Assembly (NCBI GenBank): GCA_037190175.1
Contig: JBBCJM010000263.1
Coordinates: forward strand, 1-48,231
Reading direction: 5' to 3'
From: JBBCJM01 sp037190175
GTDB taxonomy: Bacteria > Pseudomonadota > Alphaproteobacteria > Rhodobacterales > Rhodobacteraceae
Length of the DNA: 48,231 nucleotides
The notes under the pieces are model-generated. The model was not told the DNA's origin. It searched no databases and saw only the letters and a program-made list of their open reading frames with translations. A program made the translations under genes and the position numbers. This document shows positions 33,052 through 42,189 of the stretch, one piece after another; position 1 is the stretch's first letter, and the number at the start of each line of letters is the position of its first letter.

Positions 33052-33756
33052 ATGGCGGCAGGACAACGGCTGGTGGCCTACGAGCGGGTCTCGACGGCGC
33101 GGCAGGGGGCGAGCGGGCTGGGGCTCGAGGCGCAGCGGGCTCAGATCGCCGCCTATGCGCAGGCCCGAGGCACCGAGGTGCTCGCGCGGTTCACCGAAGT
33201 CGAAAGTGGGCGCAAGGCCGACCGGCCGGAACTGGCAAAGGCGCTGCATCTGGCGAAGGTCACGGGCGCCACGCTGGTCATCGCGAAGCTGGACCGGCTC
33301 AGCCGGAATGCGGCATTCCTGCTCGCCCTGCGCGACAGCGGGGTGCGCTTCGTGGCCTGCGACATGCCCGAGGCCAACGACCTGACCGTCGGCATCATGG
33401 CCCTGGTTGCCGAGGCCGAGCGCGAGGCGATCTCGCGCCGGACCAGGGAGGCGCTGGCAGCTGCCAAGGCCCGCGGCACCCGGCTCGGCAACCCCAATGG
33501 CGCGGCAGCCCTGCGCCGTGCCGGCAAGGGCGGCGCAGCCTTGCGGGCCACGGTCACCGCCAATGCCGACGCCTTCGCCCGCGACCTCCGCCCGGTGTTC
33601 GCCGACATCCGCGCGCAGGGGCACTTGTCGTTGCGCGCCATCGCCGCCGAACTCACCGCACGGGGGATCAGGACCCGCAGGGGAGGCGCCTGGGGGCTGG
33701 GCAATGTCGGGTGCCTGCTGACCCGAATGCAGGAAGGGCGCCTGCGGCTCGGCTGA
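33052..33756 (+). CDS. Small serine recombinase / resolvase
   Basis: A 234-aa site-specific recombinase. The catalytic domain begins LVAYERVST with Ser14 the expected nucleophile, followed by SGLGLEAQRAQIAAYAQARG, LVIAKLDRLSRNAAFLLALR (about 80-100) and MALVAEAEREAISRRTREAL. RGTRLGNPN near 145 links to a helical C-terminal part with LRAIAAELTARGIRTRRGGA, a DNA-binding helix-turn-helix. It should catalyse inversion, resolution or integration at short sites. The start at 33052 follows GGGGGCGGA. It stands exactly where the large terminase gene is expected and may have caused that break. Confidence 0.92.
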   Translation: MAAGQRLVAYERVSTARQGASGLGLEAQRAQIAAYAQARGTEVLARFTEVESGRKADRPELAKALHLAKVTGATLVIAKLDRLSRNAAFLLALRDSGVRFVACDMPEANDLTVGIMALVAEAEREAISRRTREALAAAKARGTRLGNPNGAAALRRAGKGGAALRATVTANADAFARDLRPVFADIRAQGHLSLRAIAAELTARGIRTRRGGAWGLGNVGCLLTRMQEGRLRLG

Positions 33757-33861
33757 CCGCAGCGCGGTGGCCTATCGCCCGGCCGTCGGTCCCGGCTTGA
33801 CGACGGCGCCGTTCGGTCCCACGACCGTCGCCTGATTGCTTCGGACGAAAGGCCCGCCACC

Positions 33862-34152
33862 ATGCTTCCATCAGGTCCGCGCACGTGCATGCTTGTCCTG
33901 ACCCTCATGGCCGGCTGCGTGACTGCCGGTCCCAGCGGAACCGTCGTCGGCAATCTCGGGAATGAGGAGTTCCTGCGGCTGAGGGGCGGGCCAAGCCTCG
34001 GCTACTCGGTCACGCTGGGCCTGCCGGCGGGCACGCGGGTGGTCCGACGGGACTGCGTGACCGAACTGGGCCAACTTTGGTGTCGTGTCGCCCTCGCCGA
34101 AGCACCCACCGTCACTGGATATGTCTCGGCAGACTACCTGATTGTCCCCTGA
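33862..34152 (+). CDS. SH3-domain lipoprotein
   Basis: A 96-aa protein with a lipoprotein signal: TCMLVLTLMAGC, lipidated Cys about residue 19. The mature part forms a bacterial SH3 domain: FLRLRGGPSLGYSVTLGLPA, GTRVVRRDC, LWCRVAL and GYVSADYL. SH3b domains in exported proteins usually bind peptidoglycan. The two cysteines in DCVTELGQLWC may form a disulfide. It stands alone between the recombinase and the imu cassette, with no overlap or obvious partner. Confidence 0.78.
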   Translation: MLPSGPRTCMLVLTLMAGCVTAGPSGTVVGNLGNEEFLRLRGGPSLGYSVTLGLPAGTRVVRRDCVTELGQLWCRVALAEAPTVTGYVSADYLIVP

Positions 34153-34331
34153 GCCCCCACCGGGCGCACAACAGGACGGGTTCGACGCCGCCGGGGCCGG
34201 GCCTGCGATCTGAACCGCACTGGCGCGAGAACCCGCGTTGATCGAAGCGTTGATGAGCTGGCCCATCGGTTGGGTCGGCTGCGCCGTGAGTACTTTGTTC
34301 GATTCCGTCGTATGGCAGACCTCAAGAAAAT

Positions 34332-34346
34332 GTTCCATAAATGTTC
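34332..34346 (+). promoter_or_regulatory. LexA (SOS) box of the imu cassette
   Basis: GTTC (34332-34335), seven bases (CATAAAT), GTTC (34343-34346): an exact alphaproteobacterial LexA box, GTTC-N7-GTTC, 57 bases before the imuA start. The AT-rich centre may include the -10 region. It predicts LexA repression and induction by DNA damage. Confidence 0.85.
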
Positions 34347-34402
34347 TCGTCTGATTCCTCCCCCCTCTGCCGACCTTCGATGCGAGCCCTTAGGCCCGAA
34401 CC

Positions 34403-34996
34403 ATGAACCTCCGAGCCACCGTCCCGAATCAAGACCCCCTGTCACTCTGCCCCGCACGCGTGCATGAGGCAGAGGGCCGTGGGCGGTGGGTATTTGCGGC
34501 GTTCCAGGCGGCGCGGCATCCTGGTCCGGTGCTGTGGGTGGTGCCGGCGCACCAGGTGGGGTTGGCGATGGGGCGGGGTCTGCCACATGGCCTCGCTGAA
34601 CGGCTGCTGATGCTGACGCCGAAGGGTGGGACAGATCTTCTGTGGTCGGTCGAGGAGGCGCTCCGATCCGAGCCCGTGGCCCTGGTCATCGCCGAGCCGG
34701 AGAAGCCGCTGAGCCTCACCGCCGGCCGTCGGCTGCAACTTGCGGCCGAGGCGGGAGGCACCACTGGCCTGATCCTGATCCGCGAGGGACAGGGCAGCAA
34801 CGCCGCCGAGAGCCGCTGGCAGTGCGAGGTTGTCCCGTCCCCAGCAGCGGACTCGACTCGGCATCGGTGGTCGCTTATCAGGAACAAAAGGGGAACTACG
34901 GGAAGCTGGACCTTGGACTGGGATGGAACGTCGGCTGCTTTCGATCTGGCTTCCGCGGCTCGCGAGCGACACGAGCCTGAGGAGACGTCCCGTTGA
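34403..34996 (+). CDS. imuA: ImuA, SOS mutagenesis accessory protein
   Basis: A 197-aa RecA/SulA-like protein that works with ImuB and DnaE2 in translesion synthesis. Recognisable parts are VHEAEGRGRWVFAAFQAARH (about 20), GPVLWVVPAHQVG (about 41), GLPHGLAERLLMLTPKGGTD (about 60) and a C-terminal part with CEVVPSPAADSTRHRWSLIR. It is shorter than RecA and has no Walker A, as is normal for ImuA. The LexA box at 34332-34346 precedes it. Its end overlaps imuB by 74 bases, showing a tightly packed operon. Assignment rests on context as well as on sequence. Confidence 0.88.
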   Translation: MNLRATVPNQDPLSLCPARVHEAEGRGRWVFAAFQAARHPGPVLWVVPAHQVGLAMGRGLPHGLAERLLMLTPKGGTDLLWSVEEALRSEPVALVIAEPEKPLSLTAGRRLQLAAEAGGTTGLILIREGQGSNAAESRWQCEVVPSPAADSTRHRWSLIRNKRGTTGSWTLDWDGTSAAFDLASAARERHEPEETSR

Positions 34997-36398
34997 GGGG
35001 CCTTTCGCGCTGACGCTGCGGGCGTCGAATGCCGATCACCTGCACTGTCTTAACATCCTGGCCGAGGATCGGGGCCTGCATCGTGGCATGCCCCTGGCCG
35101 ATGCACGGGCGATCTGCCCAAGGCTCCAGACCCGGCCCGCTGATCTTGCCCAGGAGGCCGGTGCACTCGGAACCCTGCGGCGCTGGGTCTCGCGCTATGC
35201 GCCGATGGTGGCGACCGACGGCAGCGACGGCCTGATTGCGGACATCACCGGCGTGGGACATCTCTTCGGGGGCGAGGAGGAATTGCGGGACGATCTGCAC
35301 GCACGGCTGGCCCGTTCGGCTCTTGCCGCCCAGAGTGCGATCGCCGGCACAAGGGGGGCTGCGCATGCCCTGGCCCGCCACCGGGGCGGGATCGTGCCCG
35401 AGGGCGGTGTGGCCCAGGCGATCGGTCCGCTCCCCGTCGCGTCCCTGCGGATCGATGGAGACACGGCCGTAGCGCTCGCCCTGGTCGGCCTCACGACCAT
35501 CGGCCACCTGATCCCGCTGCCCCGGGCGCCGCTGGCCCGGCGGTTCGGCGCCGCGGTGATCCTGCGGCTGGACCAGGCGCTCGGAGCACGGGACGAGCCG
35601 GTGGCGGCCGAGGCTGACGTGCCGCACTACGGGATCCGGATGACGCTGCCCGAGCCCATCGGCCTGCAGAGCGACGTCATGGAGGGCCTCGACCGGCTGC
35701 TCGAGCGTCTCTGCGCCAAGCTTGCCCATCACCACGCCGGCGCCCGGCGGGTGCTGCTGGAGCTGCGCCGGGTGGATCGTGGCACCGTCCAGGTCGAGGT
35801 CGGACTGGCACGCGCCATGCGCGACCCGCGCCGGATCGCTGCGCTCTTCCGTAAGGGCGTGGACGAGGTCGATGCCGGCTTCGGAATCGACGCGCTGCGG
35901 GTAGTGGCCACCTTGGTCGAACCGTTGGCTCCGGAGCAGCTCGGCGGCGGCCAGAAGGTGCGGGCAGAGGATGCGCTCTCCGACCTGATCTCGCGTCTTG
36001 GCAATCGGATCGGCTTTGATCAGGTCCTGCGGTTCCTGCCGGCCGAGAGCAAGATCCCCGAACGCAGCTACCTGCTGGTGCCGGCGGCCTACAGCGAACC
36101 GGCGGAGGGCTTTCCCCGGCACGGCCCGCCCCGGCCGCTGCTGATCTTTCCGCCCGAGCCGGTGCAGGCGACCACCCGCTCACCGCCGCCGTCGCGGTTC
36201 CGCTGGCGGCGGATGAGCTTTTCCACGCTGCGGGCCACCGGACCCGAACGCATCGCCCCGGAATGGTGGTTCGACGAGCCCGCCTGGCGCAGCGGCCTGC
36301 GCGATTACTGGCGGATCGAGACCCGCGAGGGACCGCGCCTGTGGCTGTTCCACACGCCACAGCAGCCCGCCTGGTGGGTGCAGGGGGAATTCGCATGA
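34923..36398 (+). CDS. imuB: ImuB, inactive Y-family polymerase-like protein
   Basis: A 491-aa Y-family polymerase homologue serving as the hub that bridges ImuA, DnaE2 and the beta clamp. The N-terminus reads MERRLLSIWLPRLASDT, so the catalytic Asp of active Pol IV (DMDCF) is absent; the second site reads DGLIADITGVGHLFGG in place of the SxDE motif. It is therefore expected to be catalytically dead, as known for ImuB. A little-finger-type region follows (about 230-350), then a C-terminal extension. The ATG at 34923 lies within imuA, and its TGA overlaps dnaE2 by ATGA. Confidence 0.92.
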   Translation: MERRLLSIWLPRLASDTSLRRRPVEGPFALTLRASNADHLHCLNILAEDRGLHRGMPLADARAICPRLQTRPADLAQEAGALGTLRRWVSRYAPMVATDGSDGLIADITGVGHLFGGEEELRDDLHARLARSALAAQSAIAGTRGAAHALARHRGGIVPEGGVAQAIGPLPVASLRIDGDTAVALALVGLTTIGHLIPLPRAPLARRFGAAVILRLDQALGARDEPVAAEADVPHYGIRMTLPEPIGLQSDVMEGLDRLLERLCAKLAHHHAGARRVLLELRRVDRGTVQVEVGLARAMRDPRRIAALFRKGVDEVDAGFGIDALRVVATLVEPLAPEQLGGGQKVRAEDALSDLISRLGNRIGFDQVLRFLPAESKIPERSYLLVPAAYSEPAEGFPRHGPPRPLLIFPPEPVQATTRSPPPSRFRWRRMSFSTLRATGPERIAPEWWFDEPAWRSGLRDYWRIETREGPRLWLFHTPQQPAWWVQGEFA

Positions 36399-39300
36399 CC
36401 GCCTACGCCGAGCTCTGCGTCACCTCGAACTTCACCTTCCTGACCGGCGCCTCGCACCCCGAGGAGCTCATCACCCGTGCTGCCGAACTGGGGCTGCAGG
36501 CGATCGCCATCACCGACCGCAATTCGGTGGCCGGGGTCGTGCGGGCGTTTTCCGCGCTGAAGGAGCTGGCACGGCTGCGCGACGAACACCAGGCCTCGCT
36601 CGCGCCGGCCGAGGCGCCGATCATCCGCTCGCAGCGAGTCGAGGATCATTCCAGCCGACAGGTGGTGCCGCATTTTACCGGCGCGACCGAGGCGCCAGAC
36701 CTGCCCGATGCGGCACTTCCGAAGCTCATCCCCGGGGCGCGTCTCGCGTTGACCGACAGCGCGGTCGAATGGCTGGCGCTGCCAACCGATCTGTCCGCCT
36801 GGTCTCGGTTGACCCGGCTCCTGTCGCTGGGCAAGCGCCGGGCCGGCAAGGGCGATTGCCACCTGACCCGCGGCGATGTCGAGGACTGGGCGCAGGGGAT
36901 GATCCTGATCGCACTGCCGCCCGATCCGATGGAATGTGGTGCCGAGGCCGCCCGCGCCGTGCGTCGCGATCTGTTGCAGATGATCCGCCGCGCCCCCGGC
37001 CAGTGCTTCCTGGGCGCGGCCCCTGTCTATGACGGCCGCGACCAGGCTCGTCTGGATAGGCTCTCCACGCTCGGGCAATCTGCCGGCCTGCCCATGGTTG
37101 CGCTGGGGGACGTGTTGATGCATCGCGCCGCGCGCCGGCCCCTGGCCGATGTGCTCACCTGCCTGCGCCTGGGCTGCACCATCGACGGGATCGGCGAGCA
37201 CCGCCTGACCAACGGCGAGCGCCGGCTGAAGAGCGGGGTCGAGATGGCCCGGATGTTCCACCGCCACCCGGGCGCCATCCGCCGCACGCTCGAGATCGCC
37301 GCCCGCTGTGCCTTTCGCCTCGACGACCTCTGCTATCGCTATCCCGACGAGGCGCTGGACGGTGAGCCGGCGCAGACCCGTCTCGAACGCCTGACCCGCG
37401 ACGGGCTTGCCTGGCGCTATCCCAAGGGACCACCGCCGCGGATCGTCCAGCGGGTGCAGAAGGAGCTGACGCTGATCGCGGAGGTGGATTATGCGCCCTA
37501 TTTCCTGACCGTGCATGACATCGTGGCCTATGCCCGGTCGCGGGACATCCTCTGCCAGGGTCGCGGGTCGGCCGCGAACTCGGTCGTCTGCTATCTCCTC
37601 GGCATCACCGAGGTGCCCCCCGAGAGCATCACCCTGATCTTCGAACGCTTCATCTCCAAGGAGCGGGGCGAGCCACCGGACATCGATGTGGATTTCGAGC
37701 ACGAGCGCCGCGAGGAGGTCATCCAGTGGATCTATGACCGCTATGGCCGCCATCGCGCCGGGCTGACCGCCACCGTGATCCATTTCCGCTCGCGCGCCGC
37801 CATCCGCGAGGTCGGCAAGGTCATGGGCCTCAGCCAGGACGTGATCGCCCGGCTCAGCGCGCAAATCTGGGGCTGGTCCTCCTCCGCCCCCGGCGATGAC
37901 CGCATCCGTGATGCCGGGCTCGATCCGGCGGATCATCGCGTCAGGCTCGCCACCCGGCTGATCGCCGAGATCATCGGCTTCCCGCGCCACCTCTCGCAGC
38001 ATGTCGGCGGCTTCGTCATCACCCAAGGACGGCTGGACGAGCTCTGCCCGATCGAGAACGCCGCGATGGAGGATCGCACCGTCATCGAATGGGACAAGGA
38101 CGACATCGACGCCCTGGGTCTGTTGAAGGTCGATGTCTTGGCGCTGGGCATGCTGACCGCGATCCGCAAGGCCTTCGGTCTGGTTGCCACGCACCGGCGC
38201 CGCGAACTGACGCTGGCGAATGTCGAACCCGACGACCCGGCGGTCTATGACATGCTGTGCAGGGCCGATGCGATCGGGGTGTTCCAGGTCGAAAGCCGCG
38301 CGCAGCTGAACTTCCTGCCCCGCATGCGCCCGCGGGTGTTCTACGATCTCGTCTGCGAGGTTGCGATCGTGCGGCCGGGGCCGATCCAGGGCGGCATGGT
38401 CCATCCCTTCATCAACCGCCGCCAGGGCAAGGAGAAGGTCCAGGAGCTGGGGCCGGCCCTGATGGAGGTGCTGGGACGCACCTATGGTGTGCCGCTGTTC
38501 CAGGAGCAGGCGATGCAGATCGCGGTGGTGGCGGCCGGCTTCACGCCCTCCGAGGCCGACCGCCTGCGCCGCTCGCTCGCCACCTTCAAGCGCATGGGCA
38601 CCATCGGCTCATTCCGCGACCGCTTCGTCAGCGGCATGCTGGAACGCGGCTATGATGCAGGCTTTGCCGAGCGCTGCTTCGCCCAAATCGAGGGCTTTGG
38701 CAGCTACGGGTTCCCCGAGAGCCATGCGGCGAGCTTCGCCCGGCTGGTCTACATCTCCGCCTGGCTGAAGCATCATCACCCGGCGATCTTCACCTGCGCT
38801 CTCCTGAACAGCCAGCCGATGGGCTTCTACGCCCCGGCCCAGCTGGTGCGCGATGCCCGCGATCACGGCATCGAGGTGCGCCCGGTCTCGGTCAACCATT
38901 CGCTCTGGGACTGCACCATCGAACCGCGCGCCGACGGCGCCCTGGCGCTGCGGCTGGGGTTCCGGCAGATCAAGGGCATGCGCGAGGAGGATGCAGCCTG
39001 GATCGCTGCGTCCCGGGCCAACGGCTACAGCGATGTCGAAAGCATCTGGCGCCGGGCCGGGGTGAACCCGGCCGCGCTCGAGCGTCTGGCCGAGGCTGAT
39101 GCCTGCTCCGATCTGGGGCTGTCGCGTCGCGACGCGCTCTGGTCCGCCAAGGCGCTGCGGGCACCCGCCCCGTTGCCGCTGTTCGGAGCCGATGGCGAGG
39201 GCGGCCAGGAGCCGGGCGTCACCCTGCCGCAGATGACGCTGGGCCAGGAGGTGGTGGAAGACTATGTGGCCCTCCGCCTGTCCCTGCGGGCCCACCCGCT

Positions 39301-39754
39301 GGAACTCCTGCGGCCGCGCCTGCCGGAAAGCCTGCCGCATGACCGGCTGGCTCAGGCCAAGGGCCGAGTGATCGTCACCGGCCTCGTCATCACCCGCCAG
39401 CGCCCGGGCACCGCCTCGGGCGTCATCTTCATCACGCTGGAGGACGAGACCGGGGTGGCGAACGTCGTGGTCTGGCGGCGGGTCTACGAGGCGTTCCGCA
39501 AGGCGGTGATCGCCGGACGCCTGCTGCGCGTCACGGGACGCATCGAGCGTGACGGGCAGGTGATGCACCTGATTGCCGAGCGGATCGAGGATGTATCGTC
39601 GTTCCTCTCCGGCCTGGGGCGCGACGTGCGCATCGAAGCCAACGACGGTCGCGCCGACGAGACCCGCCGCCCGGCTGGCGGCAGCATGCGTGGCGCGGCC
39701 CCCCATCCGCGCGAGCAGGCGAGGCGGCTGTTCCCAAGTCGGGATTTCCACTGA
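36395..39754 (+). CDS. dnaE2: Error-prone DNA polymerase III alpha subunit DnaE2 (ImuC)
   Basis: The 1119-aa translesion polymerase of the cassette. The N-terminal PHP domain begins YAELCVTSNFTFLTGASHPE. The polymerase core has GRGSAANSVVCYLLGIT (about 390), the catalytic aspartates in PPDIDVDFEHERREE (about 430) and FQVESRAQLNFLPRMRPRVF (about 630). The helix-hairpin-helix region lies near 860-900, and an OB fold (RVIVTGLVITRQRPGTASG) near 990. It replicates over damaged bases, producing most damage-induced mutations in bacteria that have it. The length is normal and no frameshift is seen. Expression should follow the LexA box upstream of imuA. Confidence 0.96.
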   Translation: MTAYAELCVTSNFTFLTGASHPEELITRAAELGLQAIAITDRNSVAGVVRAFSALKELARLRDEHQASLAPAEAPIIRSQRVEDHSSRQVVPHFTGATEAPDLPDAALPKLIPGARLALTDSAVEWLALPTDLSAWSRLTRLLSLGKRRAGKGDCHLTRGDVEDWAQGMILIALPPDPMECGAEAARAVRRDLLQMIRRAPGQCFLGAAPVYDGRDQARLDRLSTLGQSAGLPMVALGDVLMHRAARRPLADVLTCLRLGCTIDGIGEHRLTNGERRLKSGVEMARMFHRHPGAIRRTLEIAARCAFRLDDLCYRYPDEALDGEPAQTRLERLTRDGLAWRYPKGPPPRIVQRVQKELTLIAEVDYAPYFLTVHDIVAYARSRDILCQGRGSAANSVVCYLLGITEVPPESITLIFERFISKERGEPPDIDVDFEHERREEVIQWIYDRYGRHRAGLTATVIHFRSRAAIREVGKVMGLSQDVIARLSAQIWGWSSSAPGDDRIRDAGLDPADHRVRLATRLIAEIIGFPRHLSQHVGGFVITQGRLDELCPIENAAMEDRTVIEWDKDDIDALGLLKVDVLALGMLTAIRKAFGLVATHRRRELTLANVEPDDPAVYDMLCRADAIGVFQVESRAQLNFLPRMRPRVFYDLVCEVAIVRPGPIQGGMVHPFINRRQGKEKVQELGPALMEVLGRTYGVPLFQEQAMQIAVVAAGFTPSEADRLRRSLATFKRMGTIGSFRDRFVSGMLERGYDAGFAERCFAQIEGFGSYGFPESHAASFARLVYISAWLKHHHPAIFTCALLNSQPMGFYAPAQLVRDARDHGIEVRPVSVNHSLWDCTIEPRADGALALRLGFRQIKGMREEDAAWIAASRANGYSDVESIWRRAGVNPAALERLAEADACSDLGLSRRDALWSAKALRAPAPLPLFGADGEGGQEPGVTLPQMTLGQEVVEDYVALRLSLRAHPLELLRPRLPESLPHDRLAQAKGRVIVTGLVITRQRPGTASGVIFITLEDETGVANVVVWRRVYEAFRKAVIAGRLLRVTGRIERDGQVMHLIAERIEDVSSFLSGLGRDVRIEANDGRADETRRPAGGSMRGAAPHPREQARRLFPSRDFH

Positions 39755-39769
39755 GTGTGGCGGGCAGGC

Positions 39770-40456
39770 TCACGTCTTCGGCTTGCGCGGCCGCGGCGGC
39801 TTCTTCGCCGGATCCTCGATCCACATCTCCCAGCGGTCACCGAAGTTCTTCGTGCAGATCAGATCACGAACCTGCGCCTCGCTCGCCTCGACTTCGCCAA
39901 GCCACACCGGCAAATCCTCGTCTTCCAGGAACAACGGCATGCGGTCGGTGATCTCGCTTATCAGGTCGTTGGCCTCGACCGTGATCTGGATGAACTCGCG
40001 CTCCACACCCCTTCCCACGTCAAATTCGTCGAAGATCACCGCGATGATCGCGGGCTGCTGGTCCCTCCGGCGGACCCGCCACTGCTGGGTCCAGGCCTTG
40101 CCTGCCGGCGTGCCATCGGTGAACTGCACCGGCACCTCCAGCCCTTCGTTGAAGGTCTTGATCCAGGTCACCCCGCGCCTGCGCCGGAACGCCTCCGCGA
40201 AGGTCGGCTTCTGATGCACGGTCTCGCCGCGCGCATGCATGTGCTTGGGCACCCGCCGCCCGTCCGCCCTTCGGTCGGTGAAGCCCCAGACCATCGGGCT
40301 GATCACCCGATCGCCCTCCGCGTTCAAGTGCACCACCGGCACCGACCGCATCGGCGTGAAGGTCACTTCCACGTCATCGTTCAGCCGCGCCGACATCAGG
40401 CTGCTGAACGCATGCACCTCGCTCCAAGACGACATCTGGGTGAACTTGCCGCACAT
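39770..40456 (-). CDS. Divergent SRAP-family protein (YedK/HMCES-like)
   Basis: A 228-aa protein of the SOS-response-associated peptidase family, which shields abasic sites in single-stranded DNA by bonding to Cys2. MCGKF at the start places the Cys correctly after Met removal. Other positions differ from the usual pattern: HARGET (residues 74-79) instead of NARxET, TFNEG (about 101) in place of the usual xGFYEW glutamate region, and ITDRMP (169-174) where IHxRMP is usual, so Asn and His of the active site appear as His and Thr. The start at 40456 is fixed by the Cys2 rule. It converges on dnaE2, 15 bases away, and ends in a basic Pro/Lys/Arg tail. Confidence 0.82.
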   Translation of the reverse strand: MCGKFTQMSSWSEVHAFSSLMSARLNDDVEVTFTPMRSVPVVHLNAEGDRVISPMVWGFTDRRADGRRVPKHMHARGETVHQKPTFAEAFRRRRGVTWIKTFNEGLEVPVQFTDGTPAGKAWTQQWRVRRRDQQPAIIAVIFDEFDVGRGVEREFIQITVEANDLISEITDRMPLFLEDEDLPVWLGEVEASEAQVRDLICTKNFGDRWEMWIEDPAKKPPRPRKPKT

Positions 40457-40701
40457 GACAGGGAGTGTGGCGCGAGTGAGGGGAGGTCGGCAAGGTAAAT
40501 GATAGGGGATAAGCGTGATGGTGAGGTGGCAGCCGACCACGCCGGACCACCCGGTCGGAAGGGACCTGCGATGCTCCGATCAGTCGACTCCTGCGCCCCG
40601 CGAACGCCTATTTTCCCGACGCCTGACTGCCCGAGGCAGCGATGACCCGCGCGAGCGACGCGAATAGGGCGCGCCATCGCCATGCGTGTGGGCATCCCTG
40701 A

Positions 40702-41944
40702 TCGACGACGGCTGTCAACATCGGCTCAGCCTCGGCGGGCGCTGGAAGCACCATGGTCGTGAACACGCCGACCGTGACCTTTGCCAATGCCGACACGCAG
40801 TCGGCATGCCCAGGACAACCTGACCGCCCAGCTTCTGGGCCTCGGTGGGGCGACGGCCGATAGCACCAACCGGTTGTCGATGAACACGCCTGCGGTGCTT
40901 ATGAACAACGCCGGGGCCGGGATCGAGGCCACCGTCAACAAGGCGGCGGCTGGGAACGATGCGGCTTTCGCTTTCAAGACCGGGTTTTCGGCGCGTGCGC
41001 TGATCGGCCTGTTGGGCAACGACGATTTCAGCTTCAAGGTCAGCCCGGATGGCTCGGCCTTTTTCGATGCCATCAAGGTGGACCGGACCAATGGCCAGGT
41101 GGAACTGCCGCAACCCACCATCCTGCCGGGTCTCAGCGCCGCTCCATCCCCTCCGCCCACCGGCAAGGCGGCCGTTTATGCGCGCAACCGGGCGGGCGCT
41201 CCGTGGATCGACGTGATGCGTCCATCCGGCCGGGATTTTCCTCTGCAGCCGCATTTCGGAGTCAACCGGATCGCCAACTGGTCACCTTCGGTCACGACCA
41301 CCATCACCACAGAAGGCCTGCCCATCACCTCGGTCGGGACTGTCTCTCACCCCACGCTGGCCGCGACCAACCTGGCCGCCAGCATGCGGCGCTGGCGCCT
41401 GACTTCGGCGGCGGTGGTGGATTCGGCGGCCGAACAGCGTTCTGCGGGTTGGGCCTGCTGGCGCGGCAATGCGGCGGGACTGGGCGGCTGGACCTTCGTC
41501 ACGCGGATTTCGCTCACGACACTGCAGGCGACCGGCATGGGCTTCTTCGGCCTCTATGGCTCGACCGCCGCGCTGGCCACCACCCTGACGCTGGCCGCCG
41601 CCATCAACTGCATCGGCATCGGCTTCCAGCGCGGCACCCACACCCGCTTGCAGCTGGTCGCAAACGACGGCACCGGGGCGCCGACCCTGACCGACATTGG
41701 CGCGTCCTTCGCGATCGCCACCGGTGGCGTACTGACGCTCTTCATCGCCGCCCCGCCGAACGGATCATCCGTCTGGGTGCGGGTGGTGGACGAGGTCTCA
41801 GGCGCCGTCTTCGAGCAGGAGATCACCGCAGACCTGCCCGCCGCGACGCAGTTCCTGTCGCCGCGGCTGTTCCTGAACACCGGGGCGACCGCTGCCGCCG
41901 TCGCCTACGACTGCGCCGGGGTCTATGTGGAGACGGATTTCTAA
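40702..41944 (+). pseudogene. Remnant of a phage tail protein (DUF2793-like), frameshifted
   Basis: From about 40787 to 41944 one frame encodes a tail-type protein: DNLTAQLLGLGGATADSTNR, KAAAGNDAAFAFKTGFSARA, FSFKVSPDGSAFFDAIKVDR and a C-terminal beta-rich part ending VYVETDF. It resembles the C-terminal parts of DUF2793-type phage proteins. The 100 bases before it, in another frame (40702-40800), read TAVNIGSASAGAGSTMVVNT followed by PTVTFANADTQS, also tail-like but cut off by a stop at 40699-40701 upstream and shifted relative to the rest at about 40800. The gene is thus broken at the front. A short functional protein starting at 40787 cannot be excluded. Confidence 0.6.
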
Positions 41945-42144
41945 TACCGCGAAAAGGGAGGAACTCGCACCGCATGAAGTGCTCTCCGACAGCCCCACCA
42001 AAAAGGACGGCGGCGCGGCTGGAGTGGCGACGCTGGGCGCGCCGGGCGTGGAAGTTGCTCAAAGCATCCTCGCCCATACCCAGTCTGCCATTCATCCGCT
42101 GATCGCCCGTCGGACAGTTGATGGCCTTTGCTCCCAGGTACGGA

Positions 42145-42150
42145 TATAAT
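42145..42150 (+). promoter_or_regulatory. Perfect -10 box before the LysR gene
   Basis: TATAAT at 42145-42150, 39 bases before the LysR-gene start. The -35 match is poor (TTGATG at 42118-42123 is 21 bases away), suggesting that an activator or another factor may be needed. Confidence 0.35.
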
Positions 42151-42189
42151 GATTGCCATTGAAGCCTCATTGCTTGGCACGAGGAAGAA

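Noticed and set aside
32965..40705. CTGATCGA present at both 32965-32972 and 40698-40705, as a possible insertion duplication around the SOS cassette
   Set aside because: Eight bases are too short to distinguish from chance in GC-rich DNA over this distance; noted only as a hint.
9225..42189. Second copy of the tRNA-Ser 3' end as attachment-site repeat
   Set aside because: No matching repeat of the T-arm/acceptor sequence was noticed when reading the window; the far end may be outside.
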